Below, piece after piece: positions 48,043 to 60,400 of a stretch of 64,000 nt of DNA. Location of the stretch: the NCBI RefSeq assembly GCF_003286085.1, contig NW_020825289.1:3348001-3412000 (forward strand), in the 5' to 3' direction. The DNA is from Drosophila persimilis. Its lineage: Eukaryota; Arthropoda; Insecta; Diptera; Drosophilidae. The notes beneath the pieces are model-generated. The model had not been told where the DNA came from, made no database searches, and worked only from the letters and a program-made list of their open reading frames with translations. Within the stretch, counting starts at the first letter, position 1. Each line of letters begins with the position of its first letter. A program made the translations under genes and the position numbers.

Positions 48043-51000
48043 ATGGCGCTGCAAGGTCACTTGTCGATCCTGACTCGGGATGTATTGCTGCTGTTCTGCT
48101 GTCTCGCGGGCAGCGTAGGGGCCTTTAACTTATCCCCTCGTCCGAATAGGCAGATAAACGATCCACAGTTCGCCACCGCTTTGCCCAAAGTGCGTGCGTC
48201 ATATTTTGGTTATACCATGAGCCTGCGACCGAATGGGTAAGTGGGCGGGGAAGACTCTGGAAGCTCTGAAACTCCGCGACTTTGGAGCTGCTGGGTGCGG
48301 GCAGCGACAGCGAGAGGACCGTCCGTTAGAGTAAACAGGTTGTGCATTGCGTTCGGATGATTCACGCTGGCGGCAATCGAACTCCGAAATAGTAGCAGTA
48401 GTAAAAGTGAATGAAATTGTTGAGAGGAGAGGTTCAGCGACAAAGAAGCACAGTTCAGTGCAAAACGTTGAAGACCGTGTGCAAACGATGAAGTCATACT
48501 CTCGATATCAATTATCTACACATAACGAGGAGGTGACTGCTCTGCCTTGCCCCCACTGGGTGGGTGTATGAGTCTGGAGCGGTGGCAGCGGGTAGAGCTG
48601 GAAACTATGCAAATATTCGCTCTGTCGCACGTTCGTACCTTTGTCGGATGTACTATGTCAAATTTTTGGCATCAAAACTCGTTCTTTTCAAGCTAAACAA
48701 ATAGTCAATGCCAATTTGTTATCAACCAACATTGCCAGCTCCGTTTTCTGCGCTTTACGATAAGATTGCCTGCTGCCACAGTCAAACGCCGCTAAGTTAA
48801 AAGCGCTAGTGATTGCCCGCAGAAACCGCACCCGATGGGCAGTCTCATATGCTATCTCGTTTTCCACTTGAGAGAAATTTATACGGAAAAATCGACTAAT
48901 GAATGATACATAGACAATAACTGCCTCCAAAGTCTGACTAATTCGATTCCCCTTGTCTCGTTTCAGTGTCATTGTAGGAGCCCCGCGCGCCCAGTCGTCC
49001 CTGGAGTCACAGCGCCAGATCAATGAGACCGGCGCCATTTACAGGTGCTCCTTGAGTACCGGCTCCTGCAACCCATATGTCCTCGATCCCAATGGAAACC
49101 GAGACGCTCCGTTCAGCGAGTACACCTACGACTCGGAGCGAAAGGACTTCCAGTGGCTGGGTGGCTCGATGGACGGCGGCACTAGCGACGCGGACAAGCT
49201 TCTGGTTTGCGCCCCGCGATTTTATGCTCCCAGCACAAAGGATTACCATATGCATGGAGTTTGCTACTGGGTGAAAAACACCCTGGCTGGCAGTCCGGAG
49301 CACGTCAATCGGATTTCCCCGTTGCGGCTAAAGACGGATCAGGTGGTGCAGGAGAACAACGAAATCAACTTCTACTACATACTCGGCGAGCTGGGACTGA
49401 GTGCTCATGTTTCGGACGACAACAGCAAATTTCTAATTGGTGCCCCGGGCATATATACCTGGAAGGGATCGGTGATACTCTATGGGCGAGTGGACCCTGC
49501 AGAAAACCCAAGCGTCAGCCGGCGCGACACGAGCAGCGCTTTGCGCCGAAAGACTCGGGAAAGCGACTCCAATGACTACACACCCGACAACTTTGTCCCG
49601 GAAATTCCCAAGCCACAGAACTGGGGTCAACAGGATGACTCCTACTTTGGCTATTCTGTGGCCTCTGGTTACTTTGACAGCACGAACCTAACCACTCTGC
49701 TGTACGTGGCCACCGCTCCGCAGGCCAACAGACAATCCGGCGAGGCATATATATTCGATGTTCTGGGCAAGACCATAAAGAAATTCCACGTGTTCCGTGG
49801 AGAGCAGTTTGGGGAGTACTTCGGCTATTCGGTCCTCGCCGAGGATCTCAACGGCGATGGAAGGACGGATGTGGTGATTTCAGCCCCCCAACACTCCCAG
49901 GAAGACTCGCACGACAACGGTGCCATCTATGTTTTTATCAACAAGGGCTTTGTGAGTATGAGTATGGCTTCGTGAGCCCCGCCTCGTTAGGGCACCGTAA
50001 TAACGTGACTAACCTAATATAACCCAACCAATAACCAAAATGCTATCGATTGCAGTTCAATTTTGAGTCGAAACTGCTGCGATCGCCCATTGCCAGCAAG
50101 GCACGCTTCGGGACTACGCTGACCCGCCTGGGAGACATTAATCACGATGGCTACAATGGTTAGTAGTTGTCCTTTCATCTATTTCGGACTGGCTTAATTA
50201 GCTCGTTTCCGCTTTTGAACAGATATCGCTGTCGGGGCGCCGTTTGCGGGAAATGGATCGGTTTTCATCTACCTGGGTAGCGAGCACGGTCTGCGGAGCC
50301 AGCCCAGTCAGCGGCTGGATGCGCCTTCGGGCAAACCTTCAAAGTATGGAGAACATATGTTTGGCCACGGCCTCTCCCGTGGGTCCGACATCGACGGCAA
50401 TGGATTTAATGACTTTGCAATCGGAGCTCCAAATGCTGAGGCCGTGTATTTGTATCGTGCCTATCCCGTTGTCAGGTTAAAAGCTACTGTAAAATCACAG
50501 TCGCGTGAAATCAAGCCGGAGCAGGACAAGGTGGCAATCACAGCCTGCTACGGAATAACCACAACGGCCACAGCGCCGGCAGTCCAGAAGCAGGAGATGA
50601 CCATACGCATCGTCATCGATTCACAGTTGAAACGGGCCAAGTTTACTCAGACTCAAAGCCATGAAATGAGCTTCACAGTCGACGCAGGACTGACTGAGCA
50701 GTGCAGAGTCTTTGAGTGCGTTGTGCGCTACAGCGAGAAGGACATATTCACACCCATCGAACTGGAGATGCAATACGAACTAACAAAGAAAGTCCCTGAT
50801 TCTGAGGGTGAGATCAAAGCTTTTAAAATGGTACAGTGTCATTATTATTAAAATTTCCCAAAATTTTGAAGATTTCTGCGAGACCTGTGTCGCTGTTGAT
50901 CCCGCAGAGCCGAAGGTCTACACTGAGAAGATCATATTCAGCACGGGTTGCGCAACTGATATTTGTATTGCAGACTTACAACTGAAAAGCAAGGATGTGA

Positions 51001-52544
51001 GGTAACCCCGATCAGTTTCCATTTAGTTTGGTAATATTCTAACAGATTCTTATTTTATAGCCCTACCTACACCTTGGGGAGTGGCAATACTCTCCGCTTG
51101 AACTACGAGATCACCAACAACGGAGAGACCGCCTATCTGCCACAATTCAATGTGACGAGCGTGCCCCACTTGAGCTTTGCTCAGATACCGGGCAATTGCC
51201 GGGTTAGCGACACTGGAATGGTCTGCGATCTGAACCGGGGGCGACCGCTGGCCAAGGGAGATAGGGATGGCATTACTATTAGCTTCGATGTAAGCTCTCT
51301 GAGTGGGTTAGCACTTATAATAAACGCCGAGGTGTTCAGTACGGGATATGAAAAGAATCCCATGGACAACAGGCAGACCAATGTGATCAGCCTGAGGGAG
51401 TACACCGAGATAGACGCCACTGGGTAAGGAACGTGTGGCCTGTACAGGCAAAGAATTAACATAAGTTTCTATTGTCTTTTGACAGGGGCCAAATAAATGG
51501 CCAAATTGACTTGGAACACTACAAAAACTCCGCGGAAATAATCAACAATTACGAGATTAAGAGCAATGGCCCCAGTATTATCGACGACTTGACATTGTCC
51601 TTTCATATACCTATAGCGTATAAAATTGCTGGATCAACTGCCATCATACCCATCATCAACATGACCACATTGAAGATGCAGGCTACCTACGATGCTCAGC
51701 TGCTGGGTATAGAGCTGTTCGATCAGAACAACACCATGCTCATCCTAGATCCAATAGAAATTTCCTCCACGCGCGGCATCCAGAGTACGGAGCGAACGGT
51801 GATTAGACAGAATGGACAGGGATACGATATTACCACTAGTGGTCATATACACCAGTCTTGGCAAGAGCTGGACTCTGATATGGTGGCTACCGCTTCCATG
51901 ACGCGCAAGCGGCGTGATCTCAAAGCGGTGACTGCCAACCGCGAGCAGTACGCTCGCATCTCAAACGCCAAAGCGCACGACCTGCTCAGCGAGGACTTTA
52001 AGGGCAAGTTGCCGGTGAATCGCACAATTGTATTTAACTGCAGGGATCCAGACATGACGATCTGCATCCGAGCCGAGATGCGTGTCTACAACTTTAGAGC
52101 GGATAAGCCTGTCAACCTGAATGTTCGTTACTCTGTTGACCTCAATGAAGTCAATGCCATTTTATTGGATCCATGGGAGTACTTTGTCATCCTGACCGAT
52201 CTGGACTTGTTGAAGAAGGGAGACCTGTCCGGCAGCTCGTATTCCATCAATCGGAAGATTGAGCCAAATGTGATATCCAAACATCTGCAGTCACGCCTGC
52301 CCATCTGGATCATAATTGTATCCATTATCGGTGGCTTGCTTTTGCTCTCAGCGATAAGCTATGCCCTCTATAAGGTGTGTATCCCATTGTAAATAATGTT
52401 TAAGGCCCTAACTCACAGCTTTGTTTCGTCCTATTTTAGTTCGGGTTCTTCAATCGAGCCAAAAAGGAAGAACTGAATAGACTGGTGAAGCAGAGCCCCG
52501 ACGAACCCGAGGCTGAGAACCTAAATTGCGACGGTAATAACTAA
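48043..52544 (+). CDS. scb: Integrin alpha-PS3 (scab/Volado)
   Basis: Exons: 48043-48236, 48967-49951, 50056-50158, 50223-50807, 50872-51001, 51061-51423, 51486-52374 and 52440-52544. All junctions are GT-AG and phases agree; the sum is 3354 bp, or 1117 residues. Order: signal peptide ending AFNLSPRP; seven-bladed FG-GAP propeller with calcium-loop motifs DLNGDGRTD (exon 2), DINHDGYND (across the exon 3/4 junction) and DIDGNGFND (exon 4); thigh/calf region; a dibasic cleavage site TRKRRD; transmembrane segment [20 protein letters not shown]; and a short cytoplasmic tail with the conserved GFFNR. Integrin alpha chains pair with a beta chain for matrix adhesion. Length and the paired first exons fit fly scab/Volado, which makes two N-terminal isoforms. 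AlphaPS4 and alphaPS5 are alternatives. Confidence 0.9.
48237..48966 (+). other. scb intron after exon 1b
   Basis: It is bounded by donor gtaagt and acceptor gtttcag. Short ORFs within are not recognised. Confidence 0.7.
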
Positions 52545-53090
52545 CTTTATTCAAGAGTTTGGCCGAAAACAAGCTGCAAATTTCAGCAGATACCAAATCC
52601 TAATATTATTACTTGAAGACGCCATTACAAATTGTATGTTTACTAAGTATGTGTGTTCTACATGCATTTAAAAAGAAAGCGAAATCGATTTACGATAGTC
52701 CTCACAATTTATATGAAAGGGTGCAACTTTTAAACCGCGAAAGCATTGAATGTTCTTGTTGGTTTGACTTCCTAGTGGTCTACGATAAGTGCCTTGCAAT
52801 TTATATTTTAACGACAACTATTTTATATAAAAAAGTGCCTCGTGTGCAACACAGACTTGATTGCCATTTGTTGTAAATATTTATTAAACATTTGTAATAA
52901 TACATTTTTTGAATAGTTTTACTAGTTCTAAGTAACGTTACAAGGCGACGTAAAAGACTTTATTAATGTGTAAACAACTGTAAAACCGAAACTAGATTAT
53001 TTTGCGCACAATACAGCTTTTGTATAAACTCTTATAGTATTATGTTAGAAGAAGTATTAAATAAAAATTCATTTTATATTACATGACAAA
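52545..53090 (+). other. scb 3' UTR
   Basis: AT-rich DNA after the scb stop, with AATAAA at 53060-53065 as the best poly(A) signal. The 87-aa frame at 52613-52876 lies inside it and is likely chance. Confidence 0.6.
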
Positions 53091-54453
53091 AAGATGGCTC
53101 GTAACAGACGGAACTGATTGATTTGACTTGTGTGTGTTATTTAAGTGCGCAGGTAGAATATCTAAATTTCCACACAATTTCCACATGTAGCAATTAAGAA
53201 AAGTGATTTTTATATTGAAAGAAGACGAAGTTTTTAAAAGCGTTTCGTGAGCGCACTAGAAATAATAGACAGTTTATGTTGATTTATGTGGCGTTGTGGT
53301 CGAAAACAGCCGGAACAGAACTTCGACAAGTTGGGACTTCTTCCTTAAAAATGCTTAGTGTTATAAGTGTATTTTAAGTTGATATATAATAACTAGAATC
53401 AGTAGTTCTTCAATCAAATGCACAGCTATATTAATTAATTACATATCTCTTAAGACTAATTATAGTTTTCGCACAATGTGGCCCAACATTAAAAGTTTTG
53501 CGATAATTTAAAGCAACATTTATTTGATATACACAGAGACATCTAAAGCAGCCGAAAAAGGCAGTTCTATATACACAGAATACACACAGTTATTTCTTAC
53601 GAACAAGTAAAATGGACTAACTAACTGGTAACCTTGCAGAACGCACACAATAAGATAATTCTGGCAGCCACATACCTATGCTAATACATATGTATATAAA
53701 AACTTTGATTTCGTAGTGAAAATTGTAGTTGGGATCGTACTAATGGGTTCAAGGTGCTCACAGAAATACTATTAAGTACATTATGTTGAATTGAGTTTTA
53801 CATTTTGTTAAGGTAAGTGTAAATATCTACATAAATATATGCTTGGTTAGGAGAAGTTCGTGGCTGGTAAAGTAGTGAAGTTGCTCAAGATATGTATGTG
53901 TGTTTACGTGAAAATTGCATATGTACGAGTAACACTGACTAAGCCTAAGCATTTGTAGGAGTGTTGAATATGTATTACCACTAATTTTAGCAATTGGTGG
54001 CATTTCGAAAGTATCTACAGATGTCTTCTGTTAAGGTGAAAGATATATTTCCACACAGAAATGCGTCCTTTTAATATTGATTGATATCCATGTTTTCGCA
54101 TGTACCAAGTATGCATATGTATATATTATGTATCAACAATGAAATCTTCTAGTTAAATACTTTTATAAAAATACAGACAATTTGTGAACTATGTATTGTC
54201 AAAATTATTAATTCGCATCTAATTTCCAGCTCCCTCGAAAGTCTCAATCTTCCATCCATTCTATGCCTCCATCAGTGCTAGTTTTTCAGCGGCTTTAGCT
54301 TATCACCGAGCTCCGATGATTAGTATTTTTATAGAGCCGTGCTAGTCAGGCTAGCTTAAACAACAAGTAACAGTATATGATGACTATACAACACATATTC
54401 CAGCTTCCAACCTCAATTGGACTATTCAGAAATGGTCTTCACCTTCAATTTTT
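53091..54453 (-). other. Trpm 3' UTR and intergenic space between convergent genes
   Basis: On the - strand, AATAAA lies at 53524-53519, giving a 3' UTR of roughly 0.95 kb. The gap between the two poly(A) signals is about 0.45 kb, so the genes are tail-to-tail and may overlap if longer 3' UTRs are used. No ORF of note. Confidence 0.55.
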
Positions 54454-57400
54454 CTAACACATTGTCTCGTTATACGGCGGGTCCTTTTCAGATTCAGTGC
54501 TGCTTTTTATGTTGGATGACAGCTTGGCGATCTCATCTTGCACCAGATGCGTGCTAATCTGCGGTATGGAGAGAGCCGGGTTGCTGTTTTTCGCCGAGGA
54601 CGTAGTGGACAGGCCTTCGCCCTCGCGGGACCCCTCTGTGCTGGAGCTGCTTTCCTTGAGTACGTTCATTCCCAGCTTGCTCGTATGAGACTGAGGCTTT
54701 AGCGAGGAAATCAGTTTGACCCTGGCCTGGGCAACAGTTGCTGCATCTATGCCCGATTCTGGTGTGGCCATAGCCTCTGCAGTAATTTGCGCTTGCTGTG
54801 GCTTGCCCTTGTCGAGGCTAAACTGTTTCTTCAGCAGCATCGGGCGTGTTGGTACAGCTGGCGGTGCCTGCATCGTCACTGGCGCCGAGCATTGGACTCC
54901 GAGCTCTGGACTCTGCAGCGAACTAGAGCTCTCGTCGCGTAGCTGCCTTCCATCGGCCGCGCCAATGGAAGTCGTGCGAATGGGCTGGTAACGAGCGGCA
55001 GTTCCGCCAGCAGCACCAACGCTTATGGAAATTCCCGTCGCCGAATGCGAGTCGCAGGCATCCAAAGAGGGCTCCGCAGTAAGTGAGGGCGTGTCCACGT
55101 TATAGGAGCCGGTGAGCGAGGTGTTCGTCTCGTTGGAACTCTGCTTGATGAAGCGATACGGATGGGCAGAATAGTCTGTTTCAGTACTGGAGTTCTTCTG
55201 CAGACTTTCGCTCGATTTCTTAAACAGGCGTCCGCTGCTTTCGAAGGGTGGATTGAGGAAGTCGCTTGTGGCTCTCGAGGGAACCAGAGGTGACGGATAT
55301 GCCTGCTGCTCCATTGAGGAGTTGCGCTGCCAGGGGCGCTCGTTTTTGAGCTGAAACCCACTTGAGACTGCCCCCATGGCACTGCAGCTACCAGCTCCAC
55401 TTGTATCGCTGCTGTCTCCGCCTCCTCCGCCGCCCCCCATGAGATCAACCTCAGCTGAGGGCTTCGAAGGCGACAGCTCCACGGCAGTCTCTCGACGTAG
55501 TGGATAGCGATGGCTGTAGTCCACGGATATGACGCTCTGTTCAGGAATATCGAGAATATTACGAATTGGACAAGTTTTATCATGGATATGCTTTTTGAAT
55601 GAGAGATACCTCAAAGGCCTCGGCGCTGGCATCGATGGATCCACGTGCCTCGAACAGGCCCTCTAGTATTCTGTAATCGTTCTCCTCACACTCCTTCAAA
55701 TGCTTCTTCTCTTGTAATGCCGCGGCTTCTGCGCGCGACATTTCCGTCTTGGGGCGATCCAATGAAGCTATCAGAAGAAAATGATACATTTTATAGTAAA
55801 AGTTTGGAACGGCAGACCTGCTCGACTGACAGGTGCTGCTTTGAAGGCGGCTAAAGCAAGGCAATGAAACGGTAGTGAGCAATCACCCGGTTAGTTTGTC
55901 ACACATTTCTCACGGATATACATATTGGTTTCTCTTGGACTCTGGTTACGGCTACGTTACGGAAAAGTGGTAATGGGAAATCAAATTGTGACCTTGTGCG
56001 CCCCAGGCTCTGCACGAAGCTTACCTTTGTTACTCTGCAGGGAGACCGTTGGCGAGGCAATCATGTGGCAGACGCTCTCCAGCTCATCAGTGATCGACGT
56101 GTACTCGCTGTGCAGTTTCAGCAAGATATTTCTTGAGGGTTTCGCATGCAATACTGATTTACCTAAAGTTCGGAGTTCGTGGTTAGGTTGAGAATGCGTA
56201 AGAGATAAAATGGGTGCGAGAGATAGTGCAGCACAATAGTGCTGGTAATGCAAATTTACGGGGCCAAATCGTTTTGCTGGATTGGTTGGATCGTGGTTGG
56301 GTTATGATGGGCTTATTGGGAGGGCATGAGGGTTAGTAGCCAGAATTTAGAGCGCAAGTCTGTGGCCGGGTGCGAAAGTGTATCGTTTCTCGCCTCAATA
56401 CATACCCGGATGTGTGCTGCCTGCAGCCGCTGGCGGCGCGTCCTTGTCACTGTCAGGCTCGGACTGAGTCAGGCTCATCTGGCGACGCGACAGCATTGTC
56501 AGCTGGTTAAGGCTAATGTGCGATCGATTTATGTCCGCGCCGGCCAGCGAATAGGTTTCCGAGTTGCGGCGGCAGAGCGAGACTGTGCGCTGGCGCAGCG
56601 CTCGATGCCTGGCAGCTGTATGCGATTAGAAGTATACTTTTATAGAGGGTCGCTACTGCGCTACAGAATTACAGTACAGAGAATTACAGTACAGAGCAGT
56701 AGAGGAGAACAGATCAACGCAACATAACACAACACAAAGAGTGAACGATAGCAAATGCAATCGGGGAAGCAGTTGATTAGTGGCCGGCTATGAAATTACC
56801 CTCAAAGTTGATGTCCGGTGCCGCATCATCGGAGTTGTCGCCCCCGACGAGCGTCTGGTCGTCATCGTTGGTGCCTAGAGGTGTCAAGGTGTCCTTACTC
56901 TCCGTGCTGGCCCCCGTGTCCTGGCGCACAGTAACATATGGAGTGCGCTTCACCGTCTCACAGGTAGAGGGACGCTGCGATAACGGCAGATAGATATCCG
57001 AGTCTGCCTCCGACTGCATCGATGCCTTCCGCACGACCTGCTCGTTGAGGGCCTCCCGCGACTTGACCACTTCATCCGGCTCCTCCGGCAAGGGCACCAC
57101 CTCAAAGTGGGTGCCTTCGTCGAGGATGTAGGCGTCTGGACGCACCTCCGTTAGAGAGCGATTGAAGCGGCGTCGGTTGGTCACCTAGTTCGATAAATTC
57201 GAAGCGGGTTAACTGAGGACTGAGAAAACATAAATAACTAAAACGAACCTGCAAGGAATTGACATTCAGGCCGGCACCTAGAACAAGCGGCACTGCAGCG
57301 CCTCCACCCCCGCCCCCTCCATTTCCTGAGCTTCCACCGCCGCCATCGGTATCCGACATTGAAATGGTGCGAATGCGATGGATTTCAGCTGGAATGTTTA

Positions 57401-60400
57401 TCGCGGAGCCGCGCATGTCATCCGTACCTACCGTGTGTGTAGACATGAAGCGATGTATGACCGCCAGGTGCGACAGTATCTGTTCGGACGACTCCTCCAT
57501 CTTCCGCAAACGAAATTCAATGTTCTATAAAGTGAAAGAATACAAACAATACAGCGGAGTGAGGAAAGCTTCCGTCAAAGGCGTGCACCAGCTGCAGCAT
57601 GAGGAGCAGCACAATGAACGTTCCGAATGGACATGGCCATGGACATTTTCAATTCCATTCGTGCCAATACCCATGTCAATGCGGGGAACAGAAATCGTAT
57701 TAGATATTTGAATAAAGATTCAAACCAAAGATTAGGATGCTCTGAACTAGGGTGCGGAGGGTAGGGGTGTAGGAGATGGAGACGCACCTGCACCGTAGCT
57801 GTTTGTATGTTCTCCTTTTGATTGATGTCCTCGATTTTCTGGGACATGGTCTCGACCCGGTCCGTTGTGTTCTTCACCCGCTCGTCGGTGGACTGATTCA
57901 ATATTATTTCCTGTTCGTGGAAAAAACCCTCCACGCATTCCTCCTCAAAGTCGTACAGTCGTTCCAAGTCATCCTTCTCCAGGAACAGTTTGAGACCATT
58001 GTCCCGCTGCACCTCCAATCCTGTGGGACAGGACAGTCGATAAGGAGGACATGTGAGTCGCAGAGAACAAATTGAAATTCAGGAAAGCGATACAATGGAC
58101 AACAGTAACAGCAGCACCGGGGGAAATGCACAATAGAATATTAATTCACGAAAAGTGTATGTACATTGTGTACATCATAACCCAATTATACGTTGTTATT
58201 GTTGTTATTGTTGTTTTGTACGAGTATTGTATGTTCCATAAATGATTTTATACAATGGAAGTGCGTATACGAGCAAGTAATATGGTTAGACACCGAGTTA
58301 GAGACACAGCGACGTTGAGTGTTAGAGCAGGCACGCCGGGGAGAGAAGTTAGATATTGTACAATCGAATGAAGCATTCAGATATGATAGACTCACAGGGA
58401 ACAAAGCTAAACTTGCTCATGCCTGGCTCACCTTTCGCTTTGCGCACACAGTACTTTAGCAGGGAATAGAAATGGCAAAAGGCAATGAAAGGCGGCGGCA
58501 GGACGGGCTTCTGCTGGTACTCCATCACCACCGTGAATCGCTGGAACATCCAAACCTGCAATTATCAGAAGATTTTGGGTTGAGTCGAGTTCGGAGTTCG
58601 AGTTCGGCCAAGTCCTTGAAGTTGTCGCATTCGTACCTGATGTGACACCGAGTTCACCTCGTTGAAGATATTGTTGAACACGGCGATGAGCAGATTTATC
58701 AACAGAATATTGGCAATCAACAGATACATGGACATCGTTATCGGTGTCACCCAATGGCCTGTAATCAAATTAATACGGTCATTCCCGCCGGAGAGCCAGA
58801 GCCCACGTCGCCCAACTTACCCGTCACGCAGGCCGGCTGACGCGGATCCTCGCCGCAGGGAGGGTCAATGTCGTCGGCAAACACCTCGCCGTACAGCATG
58901 AAGTAGGGTTGGTAGGTGACCTGGACAAGGATACGATGATAGATTAAAATCACCATTAAATTGGCAACTGCTGCGCGGCGTCCACGCTCCACGCTCCACG
59001 GTGAGCAAGAGCAAGAAACGGCCGGATCCAGAAACGGCCAGGGTAATTCAATTTTCGCCTTTGGCTCAACATGAATGCAAGTTTACACATCGAAACAGAG
59101 TTTTGGTTATTTTAGCCATCACTGGCACACCTATGTATGTGTGTGTACACCCAAATACATACATGTGTCTATCTGTGTCTTTTGCGTTTGTGCGCTTGTG
59201 TGCGGGATGCAATTTAGTTTGATTAGTAGTTGTCCTGGCTGTTTTTCTTTTCATATCAGAAGCAGCATGCTACGTGCTATTTACATGTTTTTTATGGGTC
59301 ATAGCGGGAATTCGACTTTCCGCCTCATTTGCATATCGCATCATCACGGGGAACAGAACGGCTTGATTGGTTCTTTGAAACGTCAAAGTAAACATAAAAC
59401 AGTCGCAGCAATCATTGTCCTTCTTGATTAATTGTACAACTGCTGGACTCGACATTGAATATTTTCGATTTCTCTTTGTTTGAAGTCAACCGAACGGAAA
59501 ATATGCGACGGGAACAATTAATATGGCAATGCATTCTCATGCGCCCACAAGGTTGGGCTCACATTTTGCATGCAATATGAAAATACTAGGAATGTACACA
59601 CAGACTTGTAGTTCTACGAGTGTAAGGATTAAGTCAATAGTGAAGTGGAGACCTTAAAGCTGACAGTCGATGGGTGCATAAATCAAAATAAGGTTTCATA
59701 TGCATGAATATTTACAAGCGCAATGAGTACACACATTTACCTAAAGGATGCAAGAACAAAGAGTTTAGCGAACACATCATGCAGAAGTTTACATTTGAAA
59801 ATCTGTACTATTGAACCAAATTATTTACAAATCTCTGCAAATTCAACCGAGTTGCATGCATTTTTGGCTGAGGGAACGAACGGTCGTGAATTCGCTCCTG
59901 TTAATGCTAGTGGAAATGCATAATATACTTGATATACTTGATTGGGCTTAGAGCTAAGAGTGGAAATAATACAAAAATTCTTGCTTTTGGCCAGAAGAGA
60001 GGAAAAGGGCGGTAGAGATAGAGACAGAGACAGAGAGAGAGAGATCAGAGCAAAAGGGGATAAAGGCACTATACATGTATATAGAAAACGAAGTATCAAA
60101 GAAGGGGCCAACGAAGAACGTAAGAGGGTGGTTGGGGGTTAAGGGTTGGAGGTTGGGGAATCCAAAAAACTGAAATTTTCACACAGATCTTTATTAGGAC
60201 ACAACAATGACTATCTATAGACAGTTGGCCACAAACACACTTATGTAAATCGCGAAGGGGGGACGCGGCTAGAGCATGCTACAATCGGCTCTCTAAATAG
60301 CAAACCAATTTATTGTTCTCATCTTTGTTAATTTGTACATTTGTTAAATTTCCGCCCGACAAGTGCCCATGCTCAGCCGAATTGAAAGTTGTGCCTGTTG

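Noticed and set aside
54454..54700. C-terminal alpha-kinase domain as in vertebrate TRPM6/7
   Set aside because: The last exon is Ser/Thr-rich, has no kinase motifs and stops after NETMC.
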